Below, in pieces: positions 8,375-16,020 of a DNA stretch of 41,644 nucleotides. The notes under the pieces were generated by a model. The model saw only the letters and a list, made by a program, of their open reading frames with translations, was not told the origin of the DNA and ran no database searches. The stretch comes from UBA7960 sp964348755 (lineage in GTDB: Bacteria; Bacteroidota; Bacteroidia; Bacteroidales; UBA7960). The DNA lies in the NCBI GenBank assembly GCA_964348755.1, contig CAYGDW010000019.1, positions 1 through 41,644 on the forward strand. The letters run 5' to 3'. Every line of letters starts with the position of its first letter. The stretch's first letter is position 1. The translations under genes were made by a program, and so were the position numbers.

Positions 8375-10510
8375 CTAAACCTCCTTCATTGACAAGGTAA
8401 TGCGTTTGCGTTCAACTTCTACCGCCAAAACCTTTACCATTACCTTCTGATTGAGTTTTACCACTTCGTGCGGATTGCTCACATAGGCATTTGCCATTTG
8501 GCTAATGTGAACCAATCCATCCTGATGCGCACCCACATCGACAAAAGCTCCAAAAGCTGTAATATTGGTTACTACACCGGGCAAAACCATACCTTCGCGC
8601 AGGTCTTCAATGCCGGATATGCTACTGTCAAATTCGAAAGCATCGAATTTCTGGCGGGGGTCACGGCCAGGCTTTGCCAATTCCTGCTGGATATCTTTTA
8701 GCGTGGGAATGCCTATTTTATCTTTTGCATAATTTTCAATCCTGATTTGTGTTTGCAGCGCCTGATCGTTTATCAGCGTGTTTACATCAACGCCCAGGTC
8801 TTTGGCCATTTTCTCCACAACAGGGTAGCTTTCGGGATGCACAGCGCTGCGGTCGAGCGGATTGACCGATTGGTTAACCCTAATAAATCCGGCAGCTTGT
8901 TCAAATGCCTTTTCGCCAAGTCGGGGTACTTTTTTCATTGCCTGCCTTGAGTTAAAAGGTCCGTTTTCGTTGCGGTGTTTTACAATGGCGGCTGCCAACG
9001 AGGGCCCCACACCCGAAACGTATGTAAGCAACTCCTTGCTGGCGGTGTTCAGTTCAACGCCTACAGCGTTTACCACGCTTTCAACCACCTGGTCAAGGCT
9101 GCCTTTTAGCATTTTCTGATTCACATCATGCTGATATTGGCCCACGCCAATGCTTTTGGGGTCAATCTTAACGAGTTCGGCCAGGGGGTCGGCCAGGCGT
9201 CGGCCAATGCTAACAGCCCCGCGCACTGTAACATCGTAATCGGGAAATTCTTCGCGGGCCACGGCCGAAGCTGAATAGACCGAAGCACCGCTTTCGTTGA
9301 CCACCAAAGCCACAATGGGTCTATCGAACCGTATGCTCCTGACCAGTTGTTCGGTTTCGCGCCCCGCAGTTCCGTTGCCCACAGCAATGGCTTCAATCTG
9401 GTATGCATTTACAAGGCTGTGAATTTTGGCGGCCGCTTGCTTCCACTGGCTCTGTGGCGGGTGGGGATAAATGGTTTCGTTATGCAGCAGTTTTCCTTCG
9501 CGATCTAAGCAAACCACCTTGCATCCGGTGCGAAAGCCGGGGTCGATGGCAAGTATGCGTTTTTGCCCCAGGGGAGGGGCCAGCAGCAGCTGCCTAAGGT
9601 TGTCGGAAAATACCCTAATGGCTTCGCGGTCGGCAACTTCCTTGAGAAAACTGCGTATTTCGGTTTCCATTGAGGGGCCAAGCAGCCTCTTGCAGGCATC
9701 TTCAACGGCCATGGCAACCTGTTCGCTTGCAGGGGTGCGACCCTTTACAAACTGCCGGAAAAGCAATTCCACAGCAGCCTCCTTTTCGGGTGCAATGGCG
9801 AGCTTCAGGAAGCCTTCGTTTTCGCCCCTGAACATGGCCAATATTCGGTGCGATGGCGCTTTCTGTATCTTCTCCGACCAGTTGAACCATGTTTCGTACT
9901 TTTGCCCTTCTGTTTCCTTGCCTTTGGCCACGCGACTGCTTAAAACCGCCTCTCGCTCGTACAAACGACGCATGCGGGCGCGGGCAGTGGCATCTTCGCT
10001 TACCCACTCGGCAATTATGTCGCGGGCACCTGCCAGGGCATCATCCGCCGACCCCACCCCATTCTCCTCATCCACAAAAGCCATGGCCTTCTCTTGGGGG
10101 TCAAAGCGTTCTTGCGAGAACAGCATTTTGGCCAGCGGTTCAAGCCCCTTGGCGATGGCCACGGTGGCGCGCGTCTTGCGCTTGGGGCGGAATGGCAGGT
10201 AAAGATCTTCAAGCTCCGGCATGCTGCGTACATTACGTATGGCCTTCTCCAGTTCCGGGGTAAGCTTCTCTTGTTCGCGTATGGATGAGAGTATGGCCTC
10301 GCGGCGCTTGTCAAGCTCCTCGAGTTGGGCCATGCGGTCGCGGATCTGCCCTACCTGTACCTCGTCGAGCGAGCCGGTAAGCTCCTTGCGGTAACGCGAA
10401 ATGAACGGAACCGTGGCGCCTTCCTTTAGAAGTTCGGCCGTGCGGCTCACCTGCCGGGCAGCAAGGTTTAGCTCTGCAGCAATCTGTGAAATATGATGTG
10501 ATGGTATCAT
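8375..10510 (-). CDS. tex: Tex-family RNA-binding transcription accessory protein
   Basis: A 711-residue homologue of Tex/YhgF, a nucleic-acid-binding protein that tunes transcription and is the bacterial relative of eukaryotic Spt6. The domain order is intact: an N-terminal helical/HTH region (about 1-300), a YqgF/RNase H-like domain beginning ILAIDPGFRTGCK (about 318), tandem helix-hairpin-helix units (about 490-570, including GVGPSLAAAIV), and a C-terminal S1 domain (about 637-709, GVVTNITAFGAFVDVG and HISQMA). It is read from its own candidate promoter at 10597-10604, just past the rnhB stop, and ends at the bidirectional terminator. Its role in this organism is inferred from the family. 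Confidence 0.95.
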   Translation of the reverse strand: MIPSHHISQIAAELNLAARQVSRTAELLKEGATVPFISRYRKELTGSLDEVQVGQIRDRMAQLEELDKRREAILSSIREQEKLTPELEKAIRNVRSMPELEDLYLPFRPKRKTRATVAIAKGLEPLAKMLFSQERFDPQEKAMAFVDEENGVGSADDALAGARDIIAEWVSEDATARARMRRLYEREAVLSSRVAKGKETEGQKYETWFNWSEKIQKAPSHRILAMFRGENEGFLKLAIAPEKEAAVELLFRQFVKGRTPASEQVAMAVEDACKRLLGPSMETEIRSFLKEVADREAIRVFSDNLRQLLLAPPLGQKRILAIDPGFRTGCKVVCLDREGKLLHNETIYPHPPQSQWKQAAAKIHSLVNAYQIEAIAVGNGTAGRETEQLVRSIRFDRPIVALVVNESGASVYSASAVAREEFPDYDVTVRGAVSIGRRLADPLAELVKIDPKSIGVGQYQHDVNQKMLKGSLDQVVESVVNAVGVELNTASKELLTYVSGVGPSLAAAIVKHRNENGPFNSRQAMKKVPRLGEKAFEQAAGFIRVNQSVNPLDRSAVHPESYPVVEKMAKDLGVDVNTLINDQALQTQIRIENYAKDKIGIPTLKDIQQELAKPGRDPRQKFDAFEFDSSISGIEDLREGMVLPGVVTNITAFGAFVDVGAHQDGLVHISQMANAYVSNPHEVVKLNQKVMVKVLAVEVERKRITLSMKEV

Positions 10511-10596
10511 AACAAAAGTTCAATTATTTAGGGAGCCACAAAAAATTCAGTGAAATTTGAAGTTTTAGGTTGGTGGCAACCTTTTATAAAAGATTG

Positions 10597-10604
10597 CAAA
10601 GATA
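10597..10604 (-). promoter_or_regulatory. -7 element upstream of tex
   Basis: On the minus strand this reads TATCTTTG followed by C, a perfect TAnnTTTG. It leaves a leader of about 85 nt before the tex ATG at 10510. The leader contains a small GGTTG/CAACC hairpin. Confidence 0.5.
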
Positions 10605-10618
10605 AAGTTTTTTGGAAG

Positions 10619-11245
10619 CTAAAACTGCAGCCGCAGCTGCCTTACAGGGGCAAAGGAGAGGCGGTGGTGCTTGCTTGGGCCGTTGGCTTGGAGTGCCTTT
10701 AGGTGGGTGGCAGTAGGGTAGCCTTTGTTCCTGTCCCAGCCAAAGTTGGGAAACTCCGCATGCAGTTGTTGCATATGCTCGTCGCGCCAGGTCTTGGCCA
10801 GGATAGACGCCGCCGCCACCGCCAGAAATTTGCCATCGCCTTTCACCACGCATTGAAAGGGTATTTCGCCGAAAGGCTTAAAGCGGTTGCCATCCACTAC
10901 AATAAAGCCAGGTTTAACAGCTAATTTTTCTAGCGCGCGATGCATGGCAAGGATACTTGCATTCAGTATGTTGATCTTGTCGATTTCGGCTGGTTCTACC
11001 CTCTCTACGGCAAAGGTCAAGGCCTCCTTTTCGATGAGTCGTCGCAGTTTGTTGCGCAGGGCAACGCCCGTCTTTTTTGAATCATCGAGCAGTCTGGTCA
11101 GTTCTTCGGAAGGCTTGTCGGGCAGTATCACTGCAGCAGCAAACACCGGCCCTGCCAGGCAACCGCGGCCGGCCTCATCGCACCCAGCCTCAAGGCGGCC
11201 ATCGGCGTAGCTTCTGACCAGAGGCTCGCGGCTCAGCTTTCGCAT
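10619..11245 (-). CDS. rnhB: Ribonuclease HII
   Basis: Cleaves RNA in RNA-DNA hybrids and removes misincorporated ribonucleotides. The 208-residue protein has the type 2 RNase H active-site set: D23 and E24 in GCDEAGRGCLAGP, D118 in VVDGNRF, and D155 in KTWRDE. The GRG loop that senses the RNA-DNA junction is present. The ATG at 11245 overlaps the end of the upstream glycosyltransferase by 13 bp, so the two are probably translationally coupled. It is the last gene of a purQ-glycosyltransferase-rnhB transcript. Confidence 0.96.
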   Translation of the reverse strand: MRKLSREPLVRSYADGRLEAGCDEAGRGCLAGPVFAAAVILPDKPSEELTRLLDDSKKTGVALRNKLRRLIEKEALTFAVERVEPAEIDKINILNASILAMHRALEKLAVKPGFIVVDGNRFKPFGEIPFQCVVKGDGKFLAVAAASILAKTWRDEHMQQLHAEFPNFGWDRNKGYPTATHLKALQANGPSKHHRLSFAPVRQLRLQF

Positions 11246-12321
11246 AGGCTGTTGAATAGTTGCACGTACCTGTCCTTCTGCGACTCAAACGAATAACGCT
11301 CCACCACGGTTTGCCTTCCGGCTTTACCCAGTTTTTCGCGAAGGGCAGGCGACTCAATAAGGGCCGAAAGCTTCGCTACCCACTCCTCTTCAGTGCTGGC
11401 AAGAAAACCGTTTACGCCATCGGTAATGATTTCGGTGTTTACGCCTACAGGCGACATGATTGCAGGTATTTCAAGGGCCATATACTGAAGCCCCTTGAAG
11501 CCACACTTTCCGCGTGCCCAATCGTCGTCGGGCAGCGGCATAATGCCAATGTCGATAGGCAGAAGATCGCTCACCTCGGAGTCGATCTGCCATGAAATAT
11601 TTTCCAGCCGTGGCAGTTCAGCCACCAGGGGTTTGTTCGAAACCACCCTGAATTTAACCCTTTCGCCATACTTTTGGCTAATTGCCTGAAGCACAGGCAG
11701 GACATATTGCAGATGTTTCAGCGTGGTTGAGGAGCCGGTCCACCCAATGCAAATGGTTTCAATGGGTGGTTTGCATTGAGGTAGGTAATAATCCGTGTCG
11801 ATGGTGGTTGGAACCACGTGCACATTTGGGTTGAAGCGCCGGGCATAGGATGCAAGGTATTCGTTGCCCACCAACGCCATTCTGCTCAGGCGCACAAGGC
11901 GGGCGGTTTTCGAGGGGCGCTTGAGCCAGGCCAGTTGGCGGTTACCGTCCGATGTGTCGTTGAGCCAGATGCTGTCGTCAAAATCGAGGATCATTGGCGT
12001 GCCCTTTCGGTGGAGTATGCGCTCAAACCAGGTAAACCAAAGCATGTGCGCCTCGCGGTAAATAAACACCAGGTCGTAATAGCTGGCGTTGTTTATGTCG
12101 TTGAGGCGTTGTTTAATGCTTTTAAACACTATGCGCGCCTTTGCCAGAAATTTTCCCGGAGTATAAAAAAGCGCATCGTCGGCTTGGCTGATCAGGTATG
12201 AGATATCGCATTGGAAGCCATTTGACCTGAGATGGTCAAGGTATTGCTCAAAGCGGAAACGCTGCCCGGGAGAGCGGCCGGGTCTGTGGGCCACCAGAAA
12301 CAATACCTTTTTTTTTGCCAT
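11233..12321 (-). CDS. Glycosyltransferase, GT-B fold (GT4-like)
   Basis: From the ATG at 12321 the protein has 362 residues and begins MAKKKVLFLV, the first strand of the N-terminal Rossmann domain. A C-terminal donor-binding half includes IGWTGSSTTLKHL (about residue 207) and the stretch GIMPLPDDDWARGKCGFKGL (about residue 266) that resembles the GT4 sugar-nucleotide-binding region. The classic EX7E spacing is not obvious, so donor and acceptor cannot be named. The in-frame ATG at 12387 adds 22 residues overlapping purQ and is less likely. It sits 31 bp after purQ and overlaps rnhB by 13 bp. It is not in a sugar-biosynthesis cluster, which makes its pathway unclear; cell-surface glycan assembly is a guess. 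Confidence 0.85.
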   Translation of the reverse strand: MAKKKVLFLVAHRPGRSPGQRFRFEQYLDHLRSNGFQCDISYLISQADDALFYTPGKFLAKARIVFKSIKQRLNDINNASYYDLVFIYREAHMLWFTWFERILHRKGTPMILDFDDSIWLNDTSDGNRQLAWLKRPSKTARLVRLSRMALVGNEYLASYARRFNPNVHVVPTTIDTDYYLPQCKPPIETICIGWTGSSTTLKHLQYVLPVLQAISQKYGERVKFRVVSNKPLVAELPRLENISWQIDSEVSDLLPIDIGIMPLPDDDWARGKCGFKGLQYMALEIPAIMSPVGVNTEIITDGVNGFLASTEEEWVAKLSALIESPALREKLGKAGRQTVVERYSFESQKDRYVQLFNSLCES

Positions 12322-12352
12322 TTGGTTAATGCTTTTGAGAAGGCAAAATGCA

Positions 12353-13048
12353 TTAAATCTTTGCAAATAAATTGAGAATGGCTTCAAAAATTACTCTGCC
12401 ATCGGTATTGCCCAACTCTTCATCCGATGCCCTTTCGGGATGCGGCATCATGCCGAATACGTTGCGGCCAGCGTTGCAAATGCCAGCAATGTTTTGCAGC
12501 GATCCGTTGGGGTTAGACTCTTCGCTAACCTTGCCATGCTCATCGCAGTAGCGGAAAAGCACCTGGTCGTTGTCGTTTAGTTGTTTCAGCGTTTCTTCAG
12601 AGGCAAAGAACCGGCCTTCGCCGTGGGCGATGGGTATTTTCATTACCTGACCCACCCTGGTTTGCGAAGTTATAAGGCTGTTGGTAGTTTCGGAGCGGAT
12701 AAATGTGTTGCGGCAAATAAATTGGTGGCTGGTATTGTGTAGCAGGGCTCCGGGCAGCAGGTGAGCTTCGCAAAGTATCTGAAATCCGTTGCAGATACCC
12801 ATTACATAGCCCCCATTTTCTGCGAAAGTGATAACCTTCTCCATTATTGGCGAAAAACGGGCAATGGCACCAGATCGCAGGTAATCGCCATAAGAAAACC
12901 CACCGGGCAGAACTAAAAAGTCGCAGTTCTGCAGATTGGTATCTTTGTGCCAGAGCGCAACAACATCCTGCTTCAGCAGCTTCTTCAAAACATAGATCAT
13001 GTCATGGTCGCAGTTCGACCCGGGAAATACCACTACTCCGAATTTCAT
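12353..13048 (-). CDS. purQ: Phosphoribosylformylglycinamidine synthase subunit PurQ
   Basis: Glutaminase subunit of the FGAM synthase that makes the fourth intermediate of purine synthesis, supplying ammonia to PurL. The 231-residue class I amidotransferase has catalytic C86 in GICNGFQIL and the H203/E205 pair in PHPERA. The FSYGDYLRSGAI stretch is characteristic of PurQ. The ATG at 13048 starts at MKFGVVVFPG, the family N-terminus. A longer in-frame start at 13153 is rejected because a TAACTTTG promoter element lies between the two. It heads a transcript with a glycosyltransferase and rnhB. A separate small PurQ implies that PurL and PurS-type partners are encoded elsewhere. Confidence 0.96.
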   Translation of the reverse strand: MKFGVVVFPGSNCDHDMIYVLKKLLKQDVVALWHKDTNLQNCDFLVLPGGFSYGDYLRSGAIARFSPIMEKVITFAENGGYVMGICNGFQILCEAHLLPGALLHNTSHQFICRNTFIRSETTNSLITSQTRVGQVMKIPIAHGEGRFFASEETLKQLNDNDQVLFRYCDEHGKVSEESNPNGSLQNIAGICNAGRNVFGMMPHPERASDEELGNTDGRVIFEAILNLFAKI

Positions 13049-13068
13049 AAAGCTAAATTTTGATGTGG

Positions 13069-13076
13069 CAAAGTTA
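13069..13076 (-). promoter_or_regulatory. -7 element upstream of purQ
   Basis: On the minus strand this reads TAACTTTG, a perfect TAnnTTTG, about 21 nt upstream of the purQ ATG. This implies a very short leader and rules out the longer purQ reading frame. Confidence 0.5.
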
Positions 13077-13218
13077 TTAAAATTAAGGATTTTGAGTTGA
13101 GAGAGTTTTTCGCGATTGTTTTGGAAAATGCAGTTTTTTTGCCAAAAAGGCACTTAGACTCCGGGTAACAAAAAATAAAAAGTCAAACTCCCCATTTAAA
13201 AGCTTTATGTTAATCTTA

Positions 13219-13423
13219 CACTACTGTCCGAAAAAAAAGCAAGTTTTCTCGCTCCGGTCGAAATGACAGGGCTTTCAATGGTTTTGGCAATTTTGGGGGT
13301 AGGTGGCGGCGAAGCCCCCACCTACCCCCTCCTTAATAAAAAGCTAACTGACTGTCATTCCGAACGTAGTGAGGAATCTCATGCATTAAATTCTACTCTT
13401 TTTTACTTTATCGGACAATAGTG
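13219..13423. mobile_element. MITE-like inverted-repeat element, copy 1
   Basis: A 205-bp non-coding element with terminal inverted repeats: the left end CACTACTGTCCGA (from 13219) matches the complement of the right end TCGGACAATAGTG (to 13423). A second, subterminal inverted pair carries CTCGCTCCGGTCGAAATGACAG and CTGTCATTCCGAACGTAGTGAG, so the whole element can fold on itself. A copy at 38841-39002 shares exact blocks of 23 nt (13258-13280) and 29 nt (13349-13377). No transposase is encoded and no clear target duplication is visible. The ends look like transposon ends, but the parent element is not in the window. Confidence 0.72.
13295..13329. repeat. GC-rich hairpin nested in MITE copy 1
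   Basis: Arms 13295-13310 and 13314-13329 form a 16-bp stem with one mismatch around a GAA loop. It is part of a stretch of about 43 bp that copy 2 of the element lacks, so it is an insertion in copy 1 or a deletion in copy 2. Confidence 0.8.
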
Positions 13424-13424
13424 A

Positions 13425-13601
13425 ATAAATATATTGTTTGAGGACTGTGTTATTTGTGAATTAAAGGCTATGGAAACGGTAACTCCTGTTTGGAAAGCCC
13501 AGATTAATAGTCATTTAAAACTAAGCGGGAAAAGAATTGGATTTCTGATCAATTTCGATGTTCCAGAAATGAAGGATGAGATTAGAAGATCTGTAAATTG
13601 A
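13425..13601 (+). pseudogene. GxxExxY-family protein, 3' fragment
   Basis: The open frame after the MITE right end reads through CELKAMETVTPVWKAQINSH and LSGKRIGFLINFDVP to a TGA at 13599-13601. This matches the C-terminal half of GxxExxY proteins (usually about 125 residues; core E-L-K-A, then a Q-L-Y-L-K-x-x-G pattern and G-L-L-I-N-F). The first half, including the name-giving GxxExxY motif, is absent, and the MITE sits exactly where it should be. An ATG at 13470 would give a 43-residue product, but it lacks the family's N-terminal motif, so it is called a remnant. GxxExxY proteins have no established function; a PD-(D/E)XK-like fold has been suggested. Confidence 0.75.
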
Positions 13602-13679
13602 TCTTTGTGAAGCTTAGTGGCTTAGCGGCTAATATTCAGAGAGTTTTTCCTAAATCATTCAAAACCACAAACCTGGAGC

Positions 13680-14672
13680 CTAAAAGAAATTTACAACCTT
13701 CCCTGCTATAATCAAGCCCAAAAATATATATATTACCATATTGCTTAGCCACTTACGGCGGGTTTCAATTAAAAGGACTGCCAGGGTTATGCTCAGAGGT
13801 ATCATCAGAAGCGACAGGTGAACACTTAAGTGTATGTTTCCAACCAGCGTTGATGCCAAACTGAACACAAAGAACTGCAAAATAATACTGAACTTTTTTC
13901 TGATTCTCATGGGCTTGTCGCTAATGTAAAACAGTGTAAGACGCATAATTGAAACGATGGCAAGCAGGGCAATGAGAATAATCGTGGCAAGTAGGAGTGG
14001 CTGGTGCCAATTGGCGGTAATTTCAATTACCGAGTCAGGCTTTGGCAAATCCTGAATCCTTTCGAAATGCTGATCGGAAAGAAAGTACCAGGTAAACAGG
14101 AAAAAGAAAGGTGTAACAAACCCCATTGCAGCAGCAATCAGCCCCCTGAGGCTCAACAAATAGTACAAAGCCAGCACCATTATAAGCCAAAGAAAAAACA
14201 TAAGGGCGGGATAATAAAACAGCCCTGCAATGGCTAACAGAACCCCTACATTAAACACTTTGAGCATCACTTCGCCCTCGCCGTATAAAGACATTGCCCG
14301 TGCTATGGCAAACAAAAGAAAGAGATTTGCAACCAAAGCCGGGTTTAGTTTTAGCATATCCTGATTGCTGCTCATCAGAAGCACATATAGAAATCCGGGC
14401 AGCCACGAAGGCTTTTCTAAAAGGTTGCTGGCTTGTACAATAAAATTTATAATAAATGCCTGGGTAAGCACCAGTAAAAAAGGAAGCAACACATATAGAA
14501 AAGGCCATAGGTTAACAAGGCCAAACAGCCAGCTGAAAAGAGGTTCGGAGTAGCTTTTTGGTGGAATCTGTTTGCTGAAAAACAAAAAAACATCTGACCA
14601 AAGCATCAGCCCTGCAAAAACAAGCAGGATTGGTGCAGCTGGTGCGTTTTTTTTAAAATAGCCTAAAAGCAT
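13680..14672 (-). CDS. Polytopic membrane protein, DUF6427-like
   Basis: A 330-residue protein that is mostly hydrophobic, with roughly eight to ten membrane-spanning segments (for example about 12-33, 53-80, 109-127, 138-200 in several passes, and 300-328 at the C-terminus). It lacks charged catalytic motifs. The size, the N-terminus (MLLGYFKKN) and the position 15 bp after purD match the Bacteroidota DUF6427 family, which I recall as a frequent neighbour of purD. No function is known for the family. It is co-transcribed with purD as the last gene of the unit. Family assignment is from memory of gene context and hydropathy, not from an alignment. Confidence 0.7.
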   Translation of the reverse strand: MLLGYFKKNAPAAPILLVFAGLMLWSDVFLFFSKQIPPKSYSEPLFSWLFGLVNLWPFLYVLLPFLLVLTQAFIINFIVQASNLLEKPSWLPGFLYVLLMSSNQDMLKLNPALVANLFLLFAIARAMSLYGEGEVMLKVFNVGVLLAIAGLFYYPALMFFLWLIMVLALYYLLSLRGLIAAAMGFVTPFFFLFTWYFLSDQHFERIQDLPKPDSVIEITANWHQPLLLATIILIALLAIVSIMRLTLFYISDKPMRIRKKFSIILQFFVFSLASTLVGNIHLSVHLSLLMIPLSITLAVLLIETRRKWLSNMVIYIFLGLIIAGKVVNFF

Positions 14673-14687
14673 GGCATTACCAGGTAT

Positions 14688-15962
14688 TTACTGTAGGTCT
14701 TTACCAATGTCGTAGCGGAAATATTTTTTTTTGAAGTCAATGCAGGCTGCCTGCCTATATGTATTTTCGATGGCCTCCTCTAGGGTATTTGCAATTGAAG
14801 TAACAGCCAATACGCGTCCTCCGTTGGTAACTGGCTGGTGGCTGTCGCCCATTAGTCCGGCATAAAAAACATTGCAATTATTTACCTGATCAATGCCGCT
14901 TACAGCAAATCCTTTTTCGAAGTTACCCGGATACCCGCCCGAAACCAAAACCAGTGTTACAGCCACCTCATTGGTTACTTCAACCCTGCATGTGTGCAGG
15001 GCACCAATGACTGCGGCTTCAAACAAATCGACCAGGTCGGTTTTAATTCGCGGAACAATGGCCTGGGTTTCTGGGTCGCCAAGGCGCGTATTGTATTCAA
15101 TAAGGTATGGGTTGCCCCCAACATTCATTATCCCGAAAAACAAAAATCCACAGTATTTTACACCTTCCTTTTTAAGCCCTTCTATGGTTGGTATTACTAT
15201 GCGTTGTTCAACTTTTTGCATGAAATCAGGCCCGGCAAAAGGTACTGGCGATATTGCACCCATGCCCCCGGTATTGGGGCCTGTGTCGCCATTTCCTACT
15301 CTTTTGTAGTCTTTGGCCGCCGGGAGCATACAGTAGCTGCTGCCATCAGTGAGGGCAAAGGCCGACAATTCAATGCCCTCCAAAAACTCTTCGACAACAA
15401 CCGTGGCCGATGCTTTCCCGAACATATCGTTGAGCAGCATTTCTTCAAGGGTTTGGGTAGCTTCGGCAATCGAAGCACAAATGACAACGCCTTTTCCGGC
15501 GGCCAGGCCATCGGCCTTGAGCACGTATGGGGCGGTCATGCTTTCTAAAAAGGCTTTTCCTTGTTCGGCAGTGTGCCGTGTAAAAGAGCGGTATGCAGCA
15601 GTAGGTATGCCATGCCTTTGCATAAACTCTTTGGCAAAAGCCTTGCTTCCTTCGAGCAATGCGCCGGCCCTGGTCGGCCCTACAAGCATCACATGTTTCA
15701 ACCCTGGCATTTGGGCAAAATAATCGGCAATACCATTTACCAGTGGCTCTTCGGGGCCAACCACCACCATGCCAACATCGTGCTTTAGCACAAACTCAGC
15801 CACCGCTTCAAAATCGTTGGGCGAAACAGGCACATTTTCGCCTACAAGGGTCGTGCCGGCATTTCCCGGGGCAATAAACAGGCGGCTGCAACGCGGGCTT
15901 TGCGAAATTTTCCAGGCCAGGGCATGTTCGCGGCCACCCGATCCAAGTATAAGTATCTGCAT
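14688..15962 (-). CDS. purD: Phosphoribosylamine--glycine ligase (GAR synthetase)
   Basis: ATP-grasp ligase for the second step of purine synthesis, joining glycine to phosphoribosylamine. The 424-residue protein starts MQILILGSGGREHALAWKIS, the glycine-rich PurD N-terminus. GPEEPLVNGIAD (about 74-85), the ATP-grasp lysine region VLKADGLAAGKGV (about 148-160), GPNTGGMGA and the metal-binding EYNTRLGDPE loop are all visible. The ATG at 15962 (or the adjacent one at 15965) is chosen; the reading frame extends upstream to 16052 into the M3 peptidase gene without PurD-like sequence. The DUF6427-like gene follows after 15 bp. A TAATTTTG element at 16004-16011 may give it its own promoter. Confidence 0.97.
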   Translation of the reverse strand: MQILILGSGGREHALAWKISQSPRCSRLFIAPGNAGTTLVGENVPVSPNDFEAVAEFVLKHDVGMVVVGPEEPLVNGIADYFAQMPGLKHVMLVGPTRAGALLEGSKAFAKEFMQRHGIPTAAYRSFTRHTAEQGKAFLESMTAPYVLKADGLAAGKGVVICASIAEATQTLEEMLLNDMFGKASATVVVEEFLEGIELSAFALTDGSSYCMLPAAKDYKRVGNGDTGPNTGGMGAISPVPFAGPDFMQKVEQRIVIPTIEGLKKEGVKYCGFLFFGIMNVGGNPYLIEYNTRLGDPETQAIVPRIKTDLVDLFEAAVIGALHTCRVEVTNEVAVTLVLVSGGYPGNFEKGFAVSGIDQVNNCNVFYAGLMGDSHQPVTNGGRVLAVTSIANTLEEAIENTYRQAACIDFKKKYFRYDIGKDLQ

Positions 15963-16003
15963 CATTTGACCATGGATATTTTGGCCCCTTTCGGGGAATG
16001 CTT

Positions 16004-16011
16004 CAAAATTA
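16004..16011 (-). promoter_or_regulatory. -7 element upstream of purD
   Basis: On the minus strand this reads TAATTTTG, a perfect TAnnTTTG, about 42 nt before the purD ATG and just past the M3 peptidase stop. The AT-rich context makes it moderate evidence only. Confidence 0.35.
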
Positions 16012-16020
16012 CACAAAAAT

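Larger units (their letters stand above)
13049..13679. other. Degenerate intergenic region between purQ and the DUF6427-like gene
   Basis: These 631 bp hold no intact gene. They contain the purQ promoter (13069-13076), a MITE-like element (13219-13423) with a nested GC-rich hairpin, and the 3' part of a GxxExxY-family gene (to 13601). The 78 bp from 13602 to 13679 hold nothing recognisable. Confidence 0.8.

Noticed and set aside
9471..10202. Long open frame opposite tex
   Set aside because: It is antisense to the conserved tex frame, Ser/Arg-rich in the manner of shadow frames, with no domain.
12322..12387. Longer glycosyltransferase start
   Set aside because: It overlaps the purQ coding region and precedes the first Rossmann strand by an atypical 22-residue lead.
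13049..13153. Longer PurQ start
   Set aside because: It adds 35 residues upstream of the family start and crosses a TAACTTTG promoter element.
15985..15996. CCCC/GGGG hairpin before purD as a terminator
   Set aside because: The stem is only 4 bp and is not followed by a T-run on the minus strand.
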